Below, one piece after another: positions 35,923 through 45,641 of a stretch of 64,000 bases of DNA. The notes under the pieces are model-generated. The model saw nothing but the letters and a program-made list of their open reading frames with translations. It was not told the origin of the DNA and made no database searches. Positions within the stretch are counted from its first letter, which is position 1. Every line of letters begins with the position of its first letter. Source of the stretch: G965232465 sp965276005 (lineage in GTDB: Bacteria; Pseudomonadota; Alphaproteobacteria; JAQWUY01); contig OZ254962.1 in the NCBI GenBank assembly GCA_965276005.1, forward strand, positions 1,798,001 to 1,862,000, in the 5' to 3' direction. A program made the translations under genes and the position numbers.

Positions 35923-37371
35923 ATGTCAGATACACACACAGAACAAGTCCTATCCTTAGGCAAAATAGGTTTTATTATTATGGCGGCGGGGCATGGTACC
36001 CGTATGCGTTCCAGTTTAAACAAGGTGCTACATCCGGTGGGGGGGTTGCCTATGGTCAATTGGGTGTTAAATGCGGTGTTAGACACCCAGCCCCAAGACG
36101 GTGTGGTGGTGGTCGGTCCCCACAATGCGGACGATGTGGCGGCAACCGTAAGTCCTATTCGGACGGTTTTACAAGATGCTTTTCCCGGCACGGGTGGGGC
36201 GGTGAGGGTTTGTCGCAACAGTTTTAAGGACTTTGGCGATGGCACCATTGTTATTTTAAACAGTGATACGCCGTTAATCACTTCGCATATTATCACCAGC
36301 CTTGTTGAGACCCGTATCAGAAAAAAGGCACACATGGCGATTATGGGGTTTCGCACTTCTGATCCCGCTGGATATGGGCGGATTGTTGTCGACAATGCGG
36401 ATTCGGTGCATGCTATTGTCGAGGACAAGGAATGCACCGCCGAACAACGCACCATCGATTTATGTTACAGCGGTATTATGGCGGTAGACGCCACAGTGTT
36501 ATTCGACTTGGTCGATAAAATCGACAATGCCAACGCTGAGCGGCAATATTACTTGACCGATGTTATACGGCTGGCAACGCAAGCGGGCTTGTCCGTTGCA
36601 TACGCCGTAGCAGATGCCCATATGCTAATGGGGTGTGATTCTAAAATAGATTTAGCGGTGGCAGAATCCCTGTTTCAAAATGATAAACGCAGGCACATAT
36701 TAGCCAATGGCACCTTGATGTCCGCCCCTGAGACCGTGTATTTTGCATGGGACACACAAATTGGTACAGATGTGGTCATCGAACCGCATGTGTATTTTGG
36801 CGAAGGGGTCAGCATCGGCGATGGGGCATACATTCGGGCGTTTTCCCACATCGAAGACACCCGCATCGGCAATCATGTAACTGTAGGCCCTTTTGCAAGG
36901 TTACGACCGGGTACGGTGTTGCAAGACAACACAAAAATCGGCAACTTTGTCGAGGTCAAAAACGCCACCTTAGGACAAGGCACAAAAGTCAATCACTTGT
37001 CATACATAGGCGACAGCACACTTGGTACCGATTGCAACATTGGGGCGGGCACGATTACTTGTAACTATGACGGACACAACAAGCACCATACCACTATGGG
37101 TAACAATGTGTTTGTCGGGTCAAATACCGCACTGGTTGCCCCAATAACATTAGGCGATAACACCTTAATCGGGGCAGGATCGGTGATTACAGACGATGTA
37201 CCCTCCGGAGCAGTAGGCATATCACGGGCAAAACAAGTCAACAAAGCCGGCTTGGCGTCTGTCCTAAACACCCGTAAAAAACACCCAGACCCATCGGCAA
37301 GCGGTGATATACCCGAAAAACCGTCCATATTTGCCTCTATATTTCGCTGGGTAACTTTTTCACAGGATTAG
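35923..37371 (+). CDS. glmU: Bifunctional UDP-GlcNAc synthase GlmU
   Basis: Glucosamine-1-phosphate acetyltransferase and N-acetylglucosamine-1-phosphate uridyltransferase, giving UDP-GlcNAc for wall and LPS. The N-terminal domain has IIMAAGHGTRMRSSLNKVLH (residues about 18-37; proline of the usual LPKVLH is Asn), and the C-terminal left-handed beta-helix contains RLRPGTVL, EVKNATLG and NCDGHNKH-like NYDGHNKHHTTMG. Start 35923 is eight bases after GGGG; upstream starts exist at 35917 and 35866. At 482 residues it is slightly longer than usual because of both ends. The natural partner glmS follows only after the inserted R-M genes. Confidence 0.95.
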   Translation: MSDTHTEQVLSLGKIGFIIMAAGHGTRMRSSLNKVLHPVGGLPMVNWVLNAVLDTQPQDGVVVVGPHNADDVAATVSPIRTVLQDAFPGTGGAVRVCRNSFKDFGDGTIVILNSDTPLITSHIITSLVETRIRKKAHMAIMGFRTSDPAGYGRIVVDNADSVHAIVEDKECTAEQRTIDLCYSGIMAVDATVLFDLVDKIDNANAERQYYLTDVIRLATQAGLSVAYAVADAHMLMGCDSKIDLAVAESLFQNDKRRHILANGTLMSAPETVYFAWDTQIGTDVVIEPHVYFGEGVSIGDGAYIRAFSHIEDTRIGNHVTVGPFARLRPGTVLQDNTKIGNFVEVKNATLGQGTKVNHLSYIGDSTLGTDCNIGAGTITCNYDGHNKHHTTMGNNVFVGSNTALVAPITLGDNTLIGAGSVITDDVPSGAVGISRAKQVNKAGLASVLNTRKKHPDPSASGDIPEKPSIFASIFRWVTFSQD

Positions 37372-37458
37372 GTTTTTTGTCTGTCGTATTTTTGCATATT
37401 ATGGTATAGTGGCGTTGTTGAGAATATTATATAGGGATATAATTAAGGATACAAGGAT

Positions 37459-39312
37459 ATGTTAAGTGAACAATATACAGAAAACTTAGTTTTACGAGAG
37501 ATGAAAGCATTTATAGGAGAAAATGGTTTTGGTTATGTTTGCCCACAAGGCAATGTTCCGACTTTAGATAAAGTAGAAAAATTATTAAAATATGCTGGAG
37601 GTAAACCCCAAGAATGCGAATTAAGTATCTATCCATCACATCCCAAAGGTAAAGCACAGCCTGAATTTATCATAACATTTAATGATGATATAAGTACAAT
37701 TATAGTGGTCGAATGTAAGAAAAGTGTAAAATATCACGCAACGGAAAACAAAAATAAACCAAAATCTTACTCTGTGGATGGTGTTTTGTATTATGCTAAA
37801 TTTTTAAAGCAAGAGTACAATGTTATTGCTGTTGCAGTCAGTGGTACTAAAAAAGAAAACTTAAAAGTTTCGGTGTTTCATTGGTTAAAAGGTCAAGATA
37901 ATTTTAGGGAGTTGACAAAAGCAAGAGATATAATATTAGAACCAACGAATTACATTAAGTTGATTAAAGGCGAAAAATTGAAAAAAGAATATTCGATAGA
38001 AGAAATAAGAAGTATATCTATCAATATGCACAATTATCTAAGAGAAATAAAAATGCCCGAGAGGCATAAACCGATATTTATTGCAGGTATACTTATTGCA
38101 CTGGAAGATGAGAATTTTTTAAAGTCTTATAACCACTTAACTTCATACACATCTATTATACAAAATATCGAAAGTGCCATAGAAAATGTTTTGAAAAATA
38201 GCGATGTAAAATCCGATAGAATTAGTTATATTAAACAAACATTTAATGTTTTAAAATCAAATACTAAATTCGAAAGTATTCCATTGGGACACTGGAAATC
38301 CATCACATGGTATATCGAACAATTAGAGTTAAAGATTAAGCCGATGATGGATTATGCAGATGCAACAGTGGATGCTTTAGGGGTGTTTTATCACGAATTT
38401 ATTAAATACTCTGGTGGTGATGGAAAAGGCTTAGGTATTGTGTTGACACCACAACATGTAACAGAATTTATGTCAGAAGTTGCAGGGGTCAATAAAAACA
38501 GTAAGGTCGTTGATATTTGCTGTGGGTCGGCATCTTTTTTAGTCACATCAATGGCGAAAATGTTTAAGGGTGCCAATCCACATGAAGTGGAAAAAATCAA
38601 ACAACAAAAATTATATGGCGTTGAAATTGATGACGAATTATACTCGTTGGCTGTTGCCAATATGATTATTCGCCGTGATGGCAAATCTAATATATATTAT
38701 GGCGATTGTTTTAATAAAAATATAGTAAAAGATCTAAAGAGTAAAAATATCAATGTAGGCCTAATAAATCCGCCATACTCCCAAACAGATAAATCAGAAT
38801 TGGAATTTACTGAGCAGCTATTAAATATACTTTGTGTTGGTGGCATTGGCGTTTGTATTGTGCCTTTGTCTTGTGCTCTTGGTAGCACTGTGAAACAAGA
38901 AAGGGAAAGATTGTTAAAACATCACACACTAAAAGCAGTGTTTTCTATGCCAAATGAATTGTTTTACCCAACATCCGCAGTAACCTGTGTAATGGTTTGG
39001 CAAGCCTATACTCCCCACGACAGCACACAAGAAACATTTTTTGGCTATTGCAAGGAAGACGGTTTTGTAAAAAGAAAAAAATTAGGTCGCATAGATTCCC
39101 ATAACCAATGGAACCACATAAAACAAAAATGGTTATCCTTGTATAGAAACAAAGATGTTGAAGCAGGCTATAGCGTTAGAAAGTGCATCACGCATAGCGA
39201 CGAATGGTGTGCGGAGGCTTATATGGAAACCGATTATTCGCAACTCAGCGAAAAAGATTTTATACAAAATATCAAAGAGTACATAGCCTATAAGGTCAAA
39301 GCAGATGATTAA
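37459..39312 (+). CDS. BcgI-like restriction-modification subunit (nuclease plus N6-adenine methyltransferase)
   Basis: A 617-residue fused enzyme. The N-terminal region carries a PD-(D/E)xK nuclease motif, PEF...VVECKKS (residues about 73-94). The C-terminal two thirds is a type I HsdM-like methyltransferase with a SAM motif DICCGSASFLV (residues about 353-363) and catalytic NPPYSQ (about 436-441). This order, with a separate specificity subunit downstream, matches type IIB enzymes such as BcgI (A subunit about 637 residues), which cut on both sides of a bipartite site. Visibly AT-rich compared with flanking glmU and glmS, so horizontally acquired. Overlaps the next gene by eight bases. Confidence 0.85.
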   Translation: MLSEQYTENLVLREMKAFIGENGFGYVCPQGNVPTLDKVEKLLKYAGGKPQECELSIYPSHPKGKAQPEFIITFNDDISTIIVVECKKSVKYHATENKNKPKSYSVDGVLYYAKFLKQEYNVIAVAVSGTKKENLKVSVFHWLKGQDNFRELTKARDIILEPTNYIKLIKGEKLKKEYSIEEIRSISINMHNYLREIKMPERHKPIFIAGILIALEDENFLKSYNHLTSYTSIIQNIESAIENVLKNSDVKSDRISYIKQTFNVLKSNTKFESIPLGHWKSITWYIEQLELKIKPMMDYADATVDALGVFYHEFIKYSGGDGKGLGIVLTPQHVTEFMSEVAGVNKNSKVVDICCGSASFLVTSMAKMFKGANPHEVEKIKQQKLYGVEIDDELYSLAVANMIIRRDGKSNIYYGDCFNKNIVKDLKSKNINVGLINPPYSQTDKSELEFTEQLLNILCVGGIGVCIVPLSCALGSTVKQERERLLKHHTLKAVFSMPNELFYPTSAVTCVMVWQAYTPHDSTQETFFGYCKEDGFVKRKKLGRIDSHNQWNHIKQKWLSLYRNKDVEAGYSVRKCITHSDEWCAEAYMETDYSQLSEKDFIQNIKEYIAYKVKADD

Positions 39313-40255
39313 AGTTACAACATTAAAAAATATATTCGATATTCAATATGGAAGCCAACTAGACCTGAATAAATTGGATATTACCGATGATAAAAATGGT
39401 ATAAATTTTGTCAATAGAAGTGCCAACAACTTGGGCATATCTTGTAAAGTAGAAAAACTAAAATATAAAAATGTTTTTGAAAAAGGGTTGCTAACGGTCG
39501 CTTTAGGCGGTAGCATCTTAGAAACATTTGTGCAACCGGAACAGTTTTATACAGGGCAAAATGTAAAGGTGTTAACGCCTAAAATTGAGATGTCTTTTAA
39601 TCAGAAAATATACTATGCTATGTGTATAAAAGCCAATGCTTTTAGATATTCAACAATGGGCAGAGAAGCAAATACAAGCCTAAATGATATTTTAGTTCCA
39701 GCAATCGACAGTATCCCGAATTGGGTAGAAAAAATAAGTGTACCCCATGTTTCTGAAAAACCGGTTCATAAAAAATCTTTTGGCTTGAATGTCGCACATT
39801 GGAAAGAATTTTCTTTTCATAATTTTTTTGATATACAGAAAGGTAGAGAAACACTAGACAAACTCGCTGATGGAAACACTAAAATCATTTCATCCACCGC
39901 CCATAACAACGGCGTTAGTGGTTTTCAGGATTATGGAATAAAAATGTTTTCAAAAAATAAAATTACAGTAAATTCAAATGGTTCTATTGGCAAGAGTTTT
40001 TACCAAGAAAAGGAATTTTATGCGACTGGCGATGTTAATATTTTAGTTCCTAAATTTAGATTAACCCCTTATATTGCCTTTTTTTTGATAACCATTATAT
40101 CACAAGAGAAATATAGATATAATTATGGTCGTAAATGGGGGAAACAAAAAATGGAAAAAGATAAAATTAAACTACCTGTCGACAAAAATGGCAACCCCGA
40201 TTGGCAATTTATGGAGGACTATATTAAATCTCTGCCATATAGTAGTAATTTATAA
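39305..40255 (+). CDS. DNA specificity subunit (HsdS/BcgIB-like)
   Basis: A 316-residue specificity subunit with two target-recognition domains in tandem: residues about 1-145 (LKNIFDIQYGSQLDLNKLD) and about 155-316 (FHNFFDIQKGRETLDKLADG), each followed by helical spacer sequence (SLNDILVPAIDSIPNW and KDKIKLPVDKNGNPDW). This is the HsdS layout, with a length close to BcgIB (about 340). It directs the fused A subunit to a two-part DNA target. Overlaps its partner by eight bases; ends about 55 bases before glmS. Confidence 0.85.
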   Translation: MIKVTTLKNIFDIQYGSQLDLNKLDITDDKNGINFVNRSANNLGISCKVEKLKYKNVFEKGLLTVALGGSILETFVQPEQFYTGQNVKVLTPKIEMSFNQKIYYAMCIKANAFRYSTMGREANTSLNDILVPAIDSIPNWVEKISVPHVSEKPVHKKSFGLNVAHWKEFSFHNFFDIQKGRETLDKLADGNTKIISSTAHNNGVSGFQDYGIKMFSKNKITVNSNGSIGKSFYQEKEFYATGDVNILVPKFRLTPYIAFFLITIISQEKYRYNYGRKWGKQKMEKDKIKLPVDKNGNPDWQFMEDYIKSLPYSSNL

Positions 40256-40310
40256 CATTGTGAAATCATGTATATAAATTCTAAATTTTTTATGCAAGGA
40301 GGCATACAAT

Positions 40311-42143
40311 ATGTGTGGTATTATCGGAGTGATTGGCAATTGTAATGCATCGGCATTGTTGCTTGATGGTTTAAAGCGGCTCGAATATCGAGGGTATGAT
40401 TCGACGGGGGTTGCTGTGTTGTCGAATGGGGTGCTCGATCGGCGGCGGGCATCGGGGAAAATTGCCCATTTGCAGCGGGCTATCGAGGAAAACCCAATTC
40501 AAGGCACTACCGGTATCGGTCATACCCGTTGGGCAACGCATGGGGTGCCATCGGAAAACAACGCCCACCCGCATATGAGCGATCGGGTGGCGGTGGTGCA
40601 TAACGGTATTATTGAAAACTATCGGCAGCTAATTAGCGAACTTGGGTTACAATCGGCACATCTCGAATCGGAAACCGATACGGAAGTTGTCGTCCATATC
40701 TTGACACGATCCCTACAACAGGGTTTAACCCCATTGCAAGCGGTACAAGATATGTTGCCCAAGTTGCGGGGGGCGTTTGCTCTGTGTATGATATTTTCTG
40801 GTCATAACGATGTGATGATTGGGGCTAGGCGGGGATCGCCGTTGGCATTAGGTTTTGGCGATGGGGAAACTTATTTTGGCTCCGATGCCCTTGCCCTTGC
40901 CCCGTTTAGTCAAGACATTTGCTATTTGGAGGATGGCGATTTTGTCTATGCCACCAATAATACGGTACAAATATACACTGCGGAAAATCACCCCATCGAC
41001 CGCCCAGTGGTTAAGACCGCTTTAACCGGATCCAGTATCGGCAAAGGCAATTTTCGCCACTTTATGGAAAAGGAAATTTACGAACAACCGACCGTTATTG
41101 GCGACACTTTGGCGTCTTTTGTCAATCCAGCCGAACAAACCCTAACCATGCCGCCGCTAGATATGGATATGACCCCCATCGATCGAGTGACAATATCCGC
41201 TTGTGGCACGGCGTTTTATGCGGGGTTGGTCGCCAAGTACTGGATCGAACAGCTGCTGGGGGTTGCTGTTGAAATCGATGTGGCATCGGAAATGCGTTAT
41301 CGGGAACCGCCGTTGTCCGACAAGGGACTGGCGATATTTATCAGCCAATCGGGGGAAACTATGGACACCCTCGAAGCGTTAAAATACTGCAAACGCAACA
41401 ACCAAACCATTTTGTCGATTGTCAATGTATTGGAATCAACTATTGCCCGTGAATCTGATGCGGTGTTACAGACTTTGGCGGGACCGGAAATTGGCGTTGC
41501 CTCGACAAAAGCCTTTACCACACAATTAACCGTGTTGTTATCGGCGGTGCTGTGTATGGCAAAGGACAGGGGGCGGTTATCGGCGGCACTGGAAAATCGT
41601 TATGTATCGGCACTGCTTGCCCTGCCGGAGCGGGTGTCCAAAGTGCTTGCCATGTCCGATGACATTAAAGCCATCGCCCGCAAAGTTTCAGAAGCCCGTG
41701 ATGTGCTATTTTTGGGACGGGGGGTGATGTACCCTATTGCTATGGAGGGGGCATTAAAATTAAAAGAAATATCCTATATCCACGCCGAAGGCTATGCCGC
41801 CGGGGAAATGAAACACGGTCCCATTGCCTTAATCGACGAACAGGTGCCAATTATCGTAACCGCCCCCACCGATGGATTGTTTGAAAAAACTGTAGGCAAT
41901 GTACAAGAAACCCTAGCCAGAGGCGGCAAAGTCGTATTCATGTCCGATGCCAAAGGAGTAGAAAAAATGCACGCCATGACGCACATACCCTTCGACAGCT
42001 TGGTAGTACCCGACATAGACCCCCTAGTCACCCCCATACTATACGCCGTACCCGCCCAGCTGTTGGCGTATCACTGTGCGGTATTTAAAGGCACCGATGC
42101 AGACCAACCGAGAAATTTGGCAAAATCGGTAACGGTGGAATAA
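40311..42143 (+). CDS. glmS: Glucosamine-fructose-6-phosphate aminotransferase GlmS
   Basis: Makes glucosamine-6-phosphate from fructose-6-phosphate and glutamine. A 610-residue protein starting at MCGIIGVIG with the N-terminal nucleophile Cys2, glutaminase motifs (GHTRWATHG, HNGIIENY), and two SIS isomerase domains (SACGTAFYAG and SQSGETMDT, then GRGVMYPIAMEGALKLKEISY). The C-terminal LAKSVTVE is the family ending. Ribosome site AAGGAGG. It works upstream of GlmU in UDP-GlcNAc synthesis. No glmS ribozyme is seen or expected. Confidence 0.98.
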   Translation: MCGIIGVIGNCNASALLLDGLKRLEYRGYDSTGVAVLSNGVLDRRRASGKIAHLQRAIEENPIQGTTGIGHTRWATHGVPSENNAHPHMSDRVAVVHNGIIENYRQLISELGLQSAHLESETDTEVVVHILTRSLQQGLTPLQAVQDMLPKLRGAFALCMIFSGHNDVMIGARRGSPLALGFGDGETYFGSDALALAPFSQDICYLEDGDFVYATNNTVQIYTAENHPIDRPVVKTALTGSSIGKGNFRHFMEKEIYEQPTVIGDTLASFVNPAEQTLTMPPLDMDMTPIDRVTISACGTAFYAGLVAKYWIEQLLGVAVEIDVASEMRYREPPLSDKGLAIFISQSGETMDTLEALKYCKRNNQTILSIVNVLESTIARESDAVLQTLAGPEIGVASTKAFTTQLTVLLSAVLCMAKDRGRLSAALENRYVSALLALPERVSKVLAMSDDIKAIARKVSEARDVLFLGRGVMYPIAMEGALKLKEISYIHAEGYAAGEMKHGPIALIDEQVPIIVTAPTDGLFEKTVGNVQETLARGGKVVFMSDAKGVEKMHAMTHIPFDSLVVPDIDPLVTPILYAVPAQLLAYHCAVFKGTDADQPRNLAKSVTVE

Positions 42144-42145
42144 AC

Positions 42146-42523
42146 CTATAAACAGCTTGTACCCCCCGCACCCCTTACAGTGTACCACCCCTTGCGGATA
42201 TGATATACAGCTGTTTTGTTTTGCAATGCCATTGCCAACGGTGATTTTTGCGTACTCCGCAAAGGCAACAACCATACTTTGCCCATCATTTTGACAATCG
42301 ACAATGGGCTAGACATGGCTTTTGTTGCTTGCCACCAATATTGTTTTTCTTGTGAGGTTAAGTTATAATTATCCACCCATTGCTGCATTATGGGTTCTAA
42401 ATCCCGCAGGTTTTTTTTAAGCAAAAACAAACCCATGATTTCTGACACGATAATCCACACAACCACCGAAACAAACACTCCGGCATACACCCACAACCAA
42501 AAAACAAAATTCTCATAAGTCAT
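42146..42523 (-). CDS. Membrane-anchored hypothetical protein, cassette A large subunit
   Basis: A 125-residue protein with one strong N-terminal hydrophobic segment (residues about 7-35) and a charged remainder. It is a paralogue of the protein at 55389: both have W-V-x4-x-L-x3-E-x2-Y-x3-A-x-K-A-x-S-x-P-x2-I-V-K, here in QQWVDNYNLTSQEKQYWWQA and TKAMSSPLSIVK, followed by a shared ALQxK. This copy lacks the C-terminal hydrophobic half of the other. A short membrane peptide gene lies just upstream (9-base gap), as in the other cassette. Function unknown. Confidence 0.65.
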   Translation of the reverse strand: MTYENFVFWLWVYAGVFVSVVVWIIVSEIMGLFLLKKNLRDLEPIMQQWVDNYNLTSQEKQYWWQATKAMSSPLSIVKMMGKVWLLPLRSTQKSPLAMALQNKTAVYHIRKGWYTVRGAGGTSCL

Positions 42524-42532
42524 TTTTTTACC

Positions 42533-42694
42533 CTATATATTTATGTTAAACATTTTTCCCAAGCTTTTAAGGTTTTTACTTAATCCCAATTTACGCACCA
42601 CCCATAGAAATAGAACGACAAAAAACACGATAAAAACCGCAAACAGCAACGCTAAGCGAAACACAAACACACGATACCCATAATCACAGTACAT
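42533..42694 (-). CDS. Short single-span membrane peptide, cassette A small subunit
   Basis: A 53-codon frame (starting MYCDYGYRVF) with a long hydrophobic stretch (ALLFAVFIVFFVVLFLWVV) and a basic C-terminal end (RKLGLSKNLKSLGK). It precedes the 125-residue membrane protein by nine bases, mirroring the 79-residue membrane protein that precedes the paralogue at 55952. The ATG overlaps the stop of a further short frame (42684-42761, 25 codons). No family is recognised. Confidence 0.45.
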   Translation of the reverse strand: MYCDYGYRVFVFRLALLFAVFIVFFVVLFLWVVRKLGLSKNLKSLGKMFNINI

Positions 42695-42925
42695 CAACAC
42701 TGCCCTCGCCTTGAGTATTAAACCACTCTAACACTGCTTGACAATCCATATCATTTGCCATATTTATTTTCAAAAACTGCCTTCCACTGTTCCGGTTGTA
42801 TCATACTTTTTTGTGAAGTGCAAAAAAATTATTTTATACAAAATATGGCGTTAGCAATATTCCTTTCTTTTATCGTATGGGGTTTTGTGATATGATGCGT
42901 ACTTATATATGCGGGAGGTTTGGCT

Positions 42926-43369
42926 ATGTTTAGAAAATATATGGTAATTTTGTCGATATTGGTGTGGGTTGCCCCTCCTGTACAAGCGGGGGAGTATACG
43001 GACAAATTGACGGACTGTATGATACAAAACACCACCGAAGCCCAACAAACACTGATGATGCGGTGGGTGTTTTCTGTGTTTAGTTCCCATGCACAGATAC
43101 AGGACTTTTTTTCTTATCCGTTTGATAGCGACCGGCATACAGCGTTGGATAAACAGATTGCCGCCGTAGTGTCCGATTTGATTTTTGCCACTTGTCGACA
43201 ACAGCTTGTGGTGGCTTTCATCAGGGAGGGGAAAAACGCCCCCAAGGTTGCCGGGCAAAAATGGATCGAGACGGCTTTTGTGCGGTTTAGCAAAGATCCC
43301 ATAGTCCGTAACAATTTTTCTTCTCCGTTGCAATATTTGGATATATCGAAATTTAATCTCCAGTTTTAA
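42926..43369 (+). CDS. Exported hypothetical protein
   Basis: A 147-residue protein with a clear signal peptide (MFRKYMVILSILVWVAPPVQAG) and a helical mature region bearing two cysteines (TDCMIQN, ATCRQQL) that could pair in the periplasm. The start at 42926 is seven bases after GGGAGG. An antisense frame over the same DNA is rejected. It lies just upstream of dapD, separated by about 60 bases, and could share its promoter. No function is recognised. Confidence 0.7.
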   Translation: MFRKYMVILSILVWVAPPVQAGEYTDKLTDCMIQNTTEAQQTLMMRWVFSVFSSHAQIQDFFSYPFDSDRHTALDKQIAAVVSDLIFATCRQQLVVAFIREGKNAPKVAGQKWIETAFVRFSKDPIVRNNFSSPLQYLDISKFNLQF

Positions 43370-43431
43370 AATTTTGTGCTATACTTGCAGCTATGACATA
43401 GACGGGTATTTTTATTAAGGGACTGAAAACA

Positions 43432-44277
43432 ATGACTCATTTTTCTGATATACAATCTGTTATCGACACGGCGTTCGATACGATTAGCGACATAACCCCC
43501 GCCACCAGCGGCGAAGTGCGGGAGGCGGTTGTTGAAACCTTAAACGCTCTCGATGCGGGCGTGTTACGGGTAGCGGACAACGCATCGGGGGCGTGGGTTG
43601 TCCACCAGTGGGCAAAAAAAGCGGTGTTGTTGTCGTTTCGCCTAAACCCTATGGCGACAATTAGCGGCGGGCCCGGCGGGGCGGGTTGGTGGGACAAGGT
43701 ACCGTCTAAATTTTTACACTGGACGGACAAAGATTTTGCCGCCGCAGGGTTTCGGGCGGTGCCGGGGGCGGTTGTACGCCATTCTGCCCACATTGCCAAA
43801 GGGGTTATATTGATGCCATCGTTTGTAAACTTGGGGGCGTTTGTCGACGAAGGTACTATGGTCGACACTTGGGCGACTGTGGGGTCGTGTGCCCAAATTG
43901 GCAAAAATGTACATTTGAGTGGCGGTGCCGGCATTGGCGGCGTGCTGGAGCCGTTACAAGCGGATCCGGTTATTGTCGAAGACGATTGCTTTATCGGGGC
44001 AAGGTCTGAAGTTGTCGAAGGGGTACGGGTAGAAAAAGGCTCGGTTTTATCGATGGGCGTATTTATCGGTCAATCGACTAAGATTATCGACCGCAACAGC
44101 GGTGAAATCTTTATGGGCAGAGTCCCCGCCTATAGCGTTGTCGTTCCCGGCACCTTACCCGGCAAACCCTTGCCAGACGGCACCCCCGGTCCGCATTTAG
44201 CCTGTGCGGTTATTATCAAACGGGTAGACGCCCGCACCCGATCCAAAACCAGTGTAAACGACTTGTTACGGGACTAA
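43432..44277 (+). CDS. dapD: Tetrahydrodipicolinate N-succinyltransferase DapD
   Basis: Lysine/diaminopimelate pathway enzyme, 281 residues, trimer with a left-handed beta-helix: helical N-terminal domain, then hexapeptide repeats from about residue 110 (GVILMPSFVNLGAFVDEGTM, GSCAQIGKNVHLSGGAGIGG). The VLSMGVFIGQSTKI stretch and the C-terminal VKRVDA-like IIKRVDARTRSKT fit DapD. dapE follows after nine bases, the next succinylase-branch step but one. Confidence 0.96.
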   Translation: MTHFSDIQSVIDTAFDTISDITPATSGEVREAVVETLNALDAGVLRVADNASGAWVVHQWAKKAVLLSFRLNPMATISGGPGGAGWWDKVPSKFLHWTDKDFAAAGFRAVPGAVVRHSAHIAKGVILMPSFVNLGAFVDEGTMVDTWATVGSCAQIGKNVHLSGGAGIGGVLEPLQADPVIVEDDCFIGARSEVVEGVRVEKGSVLSMGVFIGQSTKIIDRNSGEIFMGRVPAYSVVVPGTLPGKPLPDGTPGPHLACAVIIKRVDARTRSKTSVNDLLRD

Positions 44278-44286
44278 CACAGATAC

Positions 44287-45456
44287 ATGGCTATCGTAGC
44301 ATCTGAATTTGTCAAACATTTGGTACGGGTGCCGTCCGTAACCCCGGATGTTGCGGCGTGTCTCGATGTGTTACAAGCACAGTTGCACGCATTGGGGTTC
44401 GCCTGTCAGCGCATGGTTTTTGCGGACACAGACACCCCCGATGTAGATAATCTGTATGCGACCATTGGTACGGGTGGTGCGGGGGCGGCGGGAGATAAGC
44501 ACCTTATGTTTGCTGGGCATGTGGATGTGGTACCGCCGGGCGATGTGACCCAATGGACACACGATCCGTTTTCTGCCCACCAAGATGGGGATACCATTTA
44601 CGGACGGGGCACTACCGACATGAAAGGGGGCATAGCGGCGTTTGTATCGGCGGTGAGTCAAACCGATGTATCCGCTTTAAATGGACGCATAAGCCTATTG
44701 ATTACCGGCGACGAAGAAGGTCCTGCCATCAATGGCACGGTAAAAATGGTATCGGCACTGTCCAAGCGGGGCGAAAAGTGGCATGCGTGTATCACAGGCG
44801 AACCCACCAACACCAACAGCCTTGCCGATATGATAAAAGTCGGGCGGCGGGGGTCTTTAACGGGCAAACTCACCGTACACGGCACACAGGGACATGTGGG
44901 CTATCCCCACCTTGCTAAAAACGCCATACATACTTTAACCACCGTGTTATATGGGTTGCAAAATTTGCAACTGGACAACGGCAACGCCTATTTTGACGCC
45001 AGCTCCCTACAAGTGGTCGACATATCCACACCGCATCCGGCACCAAACCTTATCCCCGCAGCCGCACACGCCACTTTTAATGTGCGGTTTTCGTCCGAAT
45101 ATACGGGGGATACGCTAGAATATTATGTGCGGGATTTTTTCGATAAAGTCCTATACGCATACGAGTATGACCTAGATATATCCGTATCCGCAGAAAGTTT
45201 TTTGACCGAACCGACCAAAGGGGGCATCGCCCATATTGTCGCTGATGCGGTGGAAAAACACACCGGCACCCGCCCCGTATATGGCACGACGGGGGGGACT
45301 TCGGATTCCCGCTTTATCACCAACTATTGCGATGTGGTCGATTATGGGGCAACGGGAAAAACCATGCACGCCATAAATGAATGCACATCGGCAAAGGAAC
45401 TCGATAAACTGTCGCACATATATGCAACGGTGATTAAAAATTTTTTCGGGCTGTAG
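44287..45456 (+). CDS. dapE: Succinyl-diaminopimelate desuccinylase DapE
   Basis: Dinuclear zinc M20 peptidase-family enzyme hydrolysing N-succinyl-LL-diaminopimelate, 389 residues. Motifs: FAGHVDVVPPGD with a zinc histidine and Asp (near residue 77), GRGTTDMKGG, the catalytic glutamates in TGDEEGPAINGT, and the dimerisation domain with GRRGSLTG and HVGYPHLAKNA. The C-terminal zinc histidine lies in GKTMHAINE. It follows dapD closely, completing a conserved pair. Confidence 0.96.
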   Translation: MAIVASEFVKHLVRVPSVTPDVAACLDVLQAQLHALGFACQRMVFADTDTPDVDNLYATIGTGGAGAAGDKHLMFAGHVDVVPPGDVTQWTHDPFSAHQDGDTIYGRGTTDMKGGIAAFVSAVSQTDVSALNGRISLLITGDEEGPAINGTVKMVSALSKRGEKWHACITGEPTNTNSLADMIKVGRRGSLTGKLTVHGTQGHVGYPHLAKNAIHTLTTVLYGLQNLQLDNGNAYFDASSLQVVDISTPHPAPNLIPAAAHATFNVRFSSEYTGDTLEYYVRDFFDKVLYAYEYDLDISVSAESFLTEPTKGGIAHIVADAVEKHTGTRPVYGTTGGTSDSRFITNYCDVVDYGATGKTMHAINECTSAKELDKLSHIYATVIKNFFGL

Positions 45457-45641
45457 GTTTTTGGTGACACATCTTATACACGCATTTCTCTAATCGGGGG
45501 GAGTCTATTATAGCGATGCCTATGCGGACGCCCCTATAAGGTTTGTCAAGCCATACCCTATGGTTATGTATACTTTTATAGGTTTCAACTAAACAACTAA
45601 AAATAGAAATGAAAAAATATTAAAAATATCGAAAAAAACCC

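Noticed and set aside
42851..43333. 160-residue antisense open frame opposite the exported protein
   Set aside because: The plus-strand frame has a signal peptide and a good ribosome site; the antisense one has neither and no family resemblance.
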